Shown piece by piece: positions 59,275 through 64,000 of a stretch of DNA of 64,000 bases; within the stretch, counting starts at the first letter, position 1; every line of letters starts with the position of its first letter. A model generated the notes under the pieces. The model did not search any database and was not told where the DNA came from. It saw nothing but the letters and a program-made list of their open reading frames with translations. The position numbers and the translations under genes are program-made. The DNA is from Hymenobacter rigui (lineage in GTDB: Bacteria > Bacteroidota > Bacteroidia > Cytophagales > Hymenobacteraceae), in contig NZ_RWIT01000008.1 in the NCBI RefSeq assembly GCF_003944715.1, positions 1 through 64,000 on the forward strand, written 5' to 3'.

Positions 59275-60435
59275 ATGATTATTCACGTAAGCTGGTGGGT
59301 GGTATTCCTGGCGTTTAGCCTCGTGCAGGGGCTGACCACCGGCGGCTACCTGTTAGCCCGGCGGCGGCTCGGGGCCGGGTGGCTGGGCCTGCTGGTACTG
59401 GGCCTAACGCTGCAGGTATTGGATTACGGGCTGGCCAGCTCGGGCACGTACTTTCGGCACCGGACGCTGTATTTTATGCCCTTGTTCTACTCCTGGTGCT
59501 ACGGGCCCCTGCTGTGGGCGGCCGTGCGGGCCCGCTACGGTGACGGCCGCGCACCCGCAAAGTGGCACTTCGTACCCGGCGCGGTGCAGACTGGCTTTTA
59601 CCTGCTGCTGGCCGCGCAGTCTCTGGACACCAAAGCCTGGTTCTGGCAGCACGTGCACAAGCCCGTTACCCGCTACCTGGAGTATTACGGGGCTGTACTG
59701 TCGGTGAGCTGGTACGCGGCCCAGGCATTACGGCTGGTGCGTAGTCACCCCGCCCGGCCGCGGTGGGCGGAGCAGGGGCTGTGGGGAGTGGTGGGCTTCT
59801 ACGCGCTGGCAGCGCTGGATCCGCTGATTAACGATTCTTACTTACCCGAAGGGGCTCCCAAATTCTACCTGACCAGCTTGCTGCTGCCCGTGCTCACCTA
59901 CGCAGCGGCGCTAGTCGCGTGGCTGAAAGGACCCGATGCGGTGAACGCGCGTCCGCAGCTAACTGCGCCCGCCGAGGTAGCGTTAAGTGAAACTTCGCCG
60001 GCCCCGCTCAGCGCTGGACAACTCCTAGGAGCTGCACCGACGGCAGGTAAAGCCCCGCCCGATCCGGTGCTGCTGGCACGCCTGGTGCAGGTCATGGAAG
60101 GCGAGGCGCTGTACCGGGGCCCGGACCTGTCGTTGGGGACGGTGGCCCAGCACCTGGGGCTGCCGCCCAACACCGTCTCGCACCTGATCAACGCGGGCAT
60201 CGGCCAGACCTTTACCGAGTGGGTGAACAACTGTCGGCTGGCCGAAGTAGAGCGCCGACTCCTCACCCCCGACGCCGCGCGCTACACCCTGCTGGCCCTG
60301 GCCCTGGAAGCGGGCTTCAACTCCAAAAGCACGTTCAACCGCGCGTTCAAGGAACGGAATCAGCTGACGCCCAGTCAGTACCAAAAGAGGTATCAAGCTA
60401 CACTTCGGGACGAATCCGACGCACTGGGAAGCTAG
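59275..60435 (+). CDS. AraC-type regulator with N-terminal membrane domain
   Basis: 386 residues. The first 235 residues contain about seven hydrophobic helices (VVFLAFSLVQGLTTGGYLLA, LLVLGLTLQVLDYGLA, FVPGAVQTGFYLLLAAQ, LYFMPLFYSWCYGPLLWAAV and LTSLLLPVLTYAAALVAWL). A linker rich in A and P follows, then a C-terminal HTH_18 from about 285: LSLGTVAQHLGLPPNTVSHL, then NCRLAEVERRL and LALEAGFNSKSTFNRAFKER. This layout is common in Bacteroidota for membrane-embedded regulators. It probably senses a membrane signal and controls the serine hydrolase 30 bp downstream. Confidence 0.85.
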   Translation: MIIHVSWWVVFLAFSLVQGLTTGGYLLARRRLGAGWLGLLVLGLTLQVLDYGLASSGTYFRHRTLYFMPLFYSWCYGPLLWAAVRARYGDGRAPAKWHFVPGAVQTGFYLLLAAQSLDTKAWFWQHVHKPVTRYLEYYGAVLSVSWYAAQALRLVRSHPARPRWAEQGLWGVVGFYALAALDPLINDSYLPEGAPKFYLTSLLLPVLTYAAALVAWLKGPDAVNARPQLTAPAEVALSETSPAPLSAGQLLGAAPTAGKAPPDPVLLARLVQVMEGEALYRGPDLSLGTVAQHLGLPPNTVSHLINAGIGQTFTEWVNNCRLAEVERRLLTPDAARYTLLALALEAGFNSKSTFNRAFKERNQLTPSQYQKRYQATLRDESDALGS

Positions 60436-60464
60436 GTTTGCCTCTTCACCTTACTCCCGCTGCC

Positions 60465-62306
60465 ATGCATCTGCGTTTCCTGCTCTGCCCCCTGCTGCTC
60501 GTCGCCCTGCTGCCTGCCCGGCTGCGGGCCCAGTCACCTGCTATTGTCCCCGCCACCGTAGCCGCCCGCCGGGCCGCGGTGGAGCAGGGGCTCATGCCTT
60601 ACGTGCCGGTGCAGGGTCTGCCCGGCTGGAGTTTGCTGGAGCGCATGCGCTACTACCGGGTGCCAGGCCTGAGCATTGCCGTCATTCATAACTACCGGGT
60701 GGAATGGGCCCAAGGCTATGGGCTGGCTGACACCACTACCCAACGGCCCGTCACCCCGGCCACGCTGTTCTCGGCCGGCTCCATCTCCAAGCTGGTGACG
60801 GCTATTGCCGCCCTGCAGCTGGTGCAGGAGGGCCGGCTGGCGCTGGATGCGCCCATCAACTCCTACCTGACCTCGTGGCAGCTGGCCGACAACGACTGGA
60901 CCCGCCGCCGGCCCGTGACGCTGCGTCAGCTGCTCAGCCACCAGGGCGGTACCAGCCAGTCGGCGTACTTTGGCTTCGTGCCGGGCCGGGGCCCGCTGCC
61001 CTCGGTAGTGGACGTACTCAGCGGGCAGCCCGCTGCCCAGACGCGGCCGGTAGTGGTGAACCGGGAGCCGGGGACGGGCTTCAACTACTCGGGGGGCGGC
61101 TATATGGTGGCCCAGCTGGCCCTGATGGATGTTACCCACCAGGATTTCGCCACGCTCACCGAGCAGCGGCTGTTTCGGCCACTAAAGCTGCGCAGCCTCA
61201 CCTTCCGCCAGCCGCTGCCGGCCGCCTGGCAGGCGCGGGCGGCCGGGGCCTACTCTGAAAACGCCTGGTTTAAGGGCATGCCTTACGTGTACCCCCAGCA
61301 GGCGGCGGCCGGCCTCTACGCCACCCCCACCGACCTGGCCCGGCTGCTCATCGAGGTACAGCAGGCCTATCGGGGCAAGGGCCGCGTATTGCAGCAGGCC
61401 ACGGCCCGCACCCTGCTTACGCCCCAGGCGGACGTGTCGGCGGGCACTTACCGCGAGCAGATAGCGCTGGGCCCGTTCCTGCTGCAGCGGGCCGACCAGC
61501 AGGGCGAGGCCAGCCGCTACTTCGAGCACACGGGCGTCAACGCCGGCTTTGTGGCCTACGCCATCGGCAGCGTGGTGGGGGGCGAGGGGGTGGTCATCAT
61601 GATGAACCAGGACGGAGGCGCCAGCGAGCTGGGCAAGGAAGTGCGCCGGGCCGTAGCCCGCGTGTATGGCTGGCCGGCCTTTCTGCCGCCAGCTCTGGTG
61701 CCCCGGCCGGCGGCCCCCGGGTGGCTGGCCGCCGTGGCCGGGCGCTACCAGCGCGGGCCGGACGAGGTGCTGGACTTCCGCGTGGAGGGTGAGCACCTAG
61801 TGGAGCGCATCAACGGCGGCCCCGGCATTCTGTGCTACCCCGGCGGCGGCGATACGCTGGCCTTTACCGACTTCCCACTGCGGGCCGTGTTCGAGCGCGC
61901 CCCCGATGGCCGGGTAGCCGGGCTGCGGATGCTGGCGGGCGGCCCAGCTCTGCCCCGACTGCCCAACGACGCGCTGCTGCCCAACGAGCTGCTGCGCCTG
62001 GAGCGCGTGGCCGAAGCCGTAGCAGGCTACCGCAATCTGCAGCTCGGCGAATACCCGCTCACCTACCTGATTTACGAGCTGCTGAACCCACGCCGGCCCG
62101 GCGGGCCCGACGTGGCCGGGGCCCGGGGGCTGCTGGAGCTGGCCCGCCAGCAGTACCCGCAGTCGGGCATCGTGGCCGCCCGCTGGGGCGACTGGTACGC
62201 CCTCACCGGCGACAAGTCCCAGGCCGCCCTGGAGTACCGCCGGGCCCTGCAGGATAACCCCTCGGATCAGGATTTGCTGGACAAGCTGGCAGCCGTAATG
62301 CAATAG
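60465..62306 (+). CDS. Serine hydrolase (beta-lactamase/PBP4-like) with TPR-like tail
   Basis: 613 residues from ATG 60465: signal RFLLCPLLLVALLPARLRAQ. Beta-lactamase fold: S106-I-S-K109 in LFSAGSISKL, Y208-S-G in GTGFNYSGGGY, and the third motif H-T-G in FEHTGVNAGF. These match class C/EstB-type serine hydrolases (nucleophile S106, general base K109). The C-terminal about 100 residues carry TPR-like helices (LLELARQQYPQSGIVAARWG, then DWYALTGDKSQAALEYRRAL). Secreted to the periplasm or surface; acts on peptides or esters. An upstream longer reading lies inside the AraC gene and is rejected. Gene order suggests control by the AraC-type regulator. Confidence 0.85.
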   Translation: MHLRFLLCPLLLVALLPARLRAQSPAIVPATVAARRAAVEQGLMPYVPVQGLPGWSLLERMRYYRVPGLSIAVIHNYRVEWAQGYGLADTTTQRPVTPATLFSAGSISKLVTAIAALQLVQEGRLALDAPINSYLTSWQLADNDWTRRRPVTLRQLLSHQGGTSQSAYFGFVPGRGPLPSVVDVLSGQPAAQTRPVVVNREPGTGFNYSGGGYMVAQLALMDVTHQDFATLTEQRLFRPLKLRSLTFRQPLPAAWQARAAGAYSENAWFKGMPYVYPQQAAAGLYATPTDLARLLIEVQQAYRGKGRVLQQATARTLLTPQADVSAGTYREQIALGPFLLQRADQQGEASRYFEHTGVNAGFVAYAIGSVVGGEGVVIMMNQDGGASELGKEVRRAVARVYGWPAFLPPALVPRPAAPGWLAAVAGRYQRGPDEVLDFRVEGEHLVERINGGPGILCYPGGGDTLAFTDFPLRAVFERAPDGRVAGLRMLAGGPALPRLPNDALLPNELLRLERVAEAVAGYRNLQLGEYPLTYLIYELLNPRRPGGPDVAGARGLLELARQQYPQSGIVAARWGDWYALTGDKSQAALEYRRALQDNPSDQDLLDKLAAVMQ

Positions 62307-62483
62307 GGGCTTCCTGCCCCAGGCAATCTGAAATGATAGGGAATTCTTCCTGATTGCTGAGATACTGCTCAATTCAACTGGCAGTAGAAACCGCGTGTGG
62401 GGTTTCGAAATCTGAATGCACGAACTACTGGCCAAAGTTTCCGCACGGATATACTCCCATCTGACTACCCGTCACGGAGCAGT

Positions 62484-62870
62484 TTATCTCCGAATGGCAT
62501 CAGTGTCCACCGGCGTACAACCCAGCTGTCGGCTCATGTTTAACATTTGGCCTTTGTGATGAAACTCGTGCCTAATGATGTGAGTGAATACATGCAGAGT
62601 AGAAAAAGGTTGTGGTGCCTGTTGATGCAGCACCGCCACTATTTCGGGCACATTCCGATAAATAATTGAACCGGGGGCCTCTGCAACCCCGACTGGCCTA
62701 GCCAGAAATGGTCATATCCGCGACGTGTACCAGCATGTCGCGGATATGACCATGATTGAATGCTGCAATGGGTGCTGCCGGCTGGGCCGGACGAAAGGTA
62801 GCCCAGTACGCCAGTAGCGCCCCACGCACGCTGCAAACCATTTCATACTGGTGTGAGAAATGCGTTTTCC
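62484..62870 (-). pseudogene. DinB-family protein, broken
   Basis: One frame reads HFSHQYEMVCSVRGALLAYW, then PAAPIAAFNHGHIRDMLVHV and ADMTISG before a TAG. Another frame resumes with IIYRNVPEIVAVLHQQAPQP, then VFTHIIRHEFHHKGQMLNMS and RQLGCTPVDTDAIRR, stop at 62484. The H-x-F-H-H-K-G-Q-x-L and L-G-x-T-P-x-D-T-D ends are classic DinB (a four-helix bundle with a His metal site). A stop and a frameshift break it, and part of the middle is lost. A 17-bp perfect inverted repeat (62708-62753) lies in it. Confidence 0.7.
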
Positions 62871-62956
62871 ATGGATGCGCAGAAAAAAACAGCCGCAGAT
62901 CCGAGGCCCTGTAAAGAGTCCAAGAAGCTGCGGCTAGGGTAATGGACCGAAACGGA

Positions 62957-64000
62957 CTAGTTTACCCTGTTCAATAACTGGCCAAGGGTAGTTTGCAGCG
63001 CCTCCCCGCGCAGATTGATGGCCACAATTTTACCCTGTGGATCCAGGAGAAAATTCTGCGGAATAGCCTGTATACCATATTCCTGAGCCACGGCGTTATT
63101 CCAGAATTTCAGGTCCGACACCTGCGTCCATGTTAGCCCATCTTTCTCAATGGCCCGCATCCAGGCTTCGCGCGCACCCTCCCGGTCCAGTGATACGCCG
63201 AGTACAGTGAAACCTTTGTCCTTGAACTGCTGATAGGCCTTTACCACATTAGGATTTTCCTGTCGGCAGGGGCCGCACCAACTGGCCCAGAAATCGATGA
63301 GCACGTATTTACCTCGTAGGCTGGAGAGCGTCACGGGCACGTTGTCGGGGGTATTTTGGGTGAAATCCGGGGCGGTGGCACCTACGGCTACTTTCTGCAG
63401 ACGCTTGATTTGCTCGTCGATGCGCTGACCGCGCGGCGAGTTGCGCACGGTGGTGCTCAGGCCCTGAAACAGCGCGGCGTAGGGCCCCACATCAGGCACC
63501 GATCCGCCAGCATCCTGCAAAACGAACAGGCTGAAGCGCGTGTCCGGGTGCAACTTCACGTAGTTGGTCCGAACCTTTTTCTGCTCGGCCTCAAGGGGGG
63601 CAAGCTTGGCTTCAAGCTGCTGGAGGTAGGCCGCATCTTTGCGCGTGGCCTCAGGCTGGGCCCGGTATTCCCTGATGATGGCTTCATACTGGTCGTCCAA
63701 GGGTCTTAGGGTCACCGTCAGCTTGGCATTTTCGTCGTTGAGGGGAGTACCCCGCACCACCAGACGCTTGGCCGAATCCGGCGTGGTGACGGTGATGGTG
63801 CCTTTTTCCAGGTAGAAAAACTGCCGGGAGGCATCCTTAGATTTCTTAAACGGCGTGCCGTTGTGGGCAAAAGTGAGTGAGGCGCGGCCCGGCTCGGGCA
63901 GCGTGCCCTTGAATTCAAAACGGCCCTTTTTCACCACTGCCGAGTCAGTAGTCCAGACTTTGTTGAGAGAGTAACCCAGGTAAGCCTTTGTGATACCGGC
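62957..64000 (-). CDS. TlpA-type thiol-disulfide oxidoreductase (partial, runs off window)
   Basis: The frame is open from 64000 to a stop at 62957, about 347 residues visible. The N-terminal part (AYLGYSLNKVWTTDSAVVKK, then GRFEFKGTLPEPGRASLTF) is a DUF4369 domain. A helical linker follows (AYLQQLEAKLAPLEAEQKKV). The C-terminal thioredoxin domain has VLIDFWASWCGPCRQENPNV, with the C-G-P-C redox site, and the cis-proline region IQAIPQNFLLDPQGKIV. These proteins reduce disulfides in the periplasm; the real start with signal peptide lies beyond the window. GTG at 63937 is inside the domain and not the start. Confidence 0.9.
   Translation of the reverse strand, partial: AGITKAYLGYSLNKVWTTDSAVVKKGRFEFKGTLPEPGRASLTFAHNGTPFKKSKDASRQFFYLEKGTITVTTPDSAKRLVVRGTPLNDENAKLTVTLRPLDDQYEAIIREYRAQPEATRKDAAYLQQLEAKLAPLEAEQKKVRTNYVKLHPDTRFSLFVLQDAGGSVPDVGPYAALFQGLSTTVRNSPRGQRIDEQIKRLQKVAVGATAPDFTQNTPDNVPVTLSSLRGKYVLIDFWASWCGPCRQENPNVVKAYQQFKDKGFTVLGVSLDREGAREAWMRAIEKDGLTWTQVSDLKFWNNAVAQEYGIQAIPQNFLLDPQGKIVAINLRGEALQTTLGQLLNRVN

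Noticed and set aside
60219-60464. N-terminal extension of the serine hydrolase
   Set aside because: It overlaps the AraC gene in another frame and would hide the clear signal peptide at 60465.
1-64000. tRNA, rRNA and riboswitch genes
   Set aside because: I looked for tRNA-type cloverleaf ends and common riboswitch cores while reading and saw none; a covariance-model scan would be needed to exclude them.

Overview
The window looks like a segment of a large, low-copy plasmid (or a plasmid-derived region) from a Hymenobacter-like member of the Bacteroidota. The evidence is GC-rich coding DNA, a secreted protein with a type IX secretion C-terminal sorting domain, TAnnTTTG-type -7 promoter boxes, a LytS/LytTR pair, DUF5686 and TlpA/DUF4369-type proteins, and two Rep_3-type replication initiators, each beside its own iteron array, with one ParA-type partition locus between them.

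Layout. 1-1.6 kb: the start of an IS630-type transposase cut by the window edge, and a ComEC-like metallo-beta-lactamase protein. 1.6-17.1 kb: an accessory island that starts with a tyrosine recombinase. At its two ends lie palindromes with the same core and a 7-bp spacer (CCGATAA-N7-TTATCGG). Inside are an AT-rich, tightly coupled five-gene operon (SIS-HAD protein, PRTase-like protein, ORC/CDC6-like AAA ATPase, an unknown protein, PfkB kinase), a nuclease-helicase/MazG/HNH operon, an EVE-HNH endonuclease and a class II Fic protein. This reads as a defence or conflict island. 17.1-20.7 kb: decayed DUF72 and aldehyde dehydrogenase genes, and a TetR/SDR unit with two matching operators. 20.9-49.1 kb: cargo dominated by envelope proteins. 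These include a 1474-residue T9SS cargo protein, an NHL-propeller protein, a WG-repeat protein, many small membrane proteins and lipoproteins, a LytTR two-component pair and a DUF5686 protein. They are mixed with pseudogenes, two IS3-type remnants and a MITE. 49.2-58.2 kb: the plasmid backbone, with a decayed primase start, Rep1 and its iterons, an AraC regulator and an SDR, a centromere-like CACCT repeat region, parA with a small partner gene, and Rep2 with a second, unrelated iteron array. 58.2-64 kb: a 1.1-kb stretch without genes, an AraC-type membrane regulator, a serine hydrolase with TPR-like repeats, a DinB pseudogene and a partial TlpA-type protein.

How it fits together. The two rep/iteron modules around one par locus suggest a cointegrate of two plasmids. 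The many genes broken by one stop or one frameshift suggest relaxed selection on much of the cargo. The defence island is by contrast intact. The five-gene operon at 2.7-9.8 kb is the best candidate for a poorly described system. Its parts (PRPP-binding fold, sugar isomerase, HAD phosphatase, sugar or nucleoside kinase, ORC-like ATPase) suggest nucleotide or sugar-phosphate chemistry controlled by an ATPase switch. That last step is inference.
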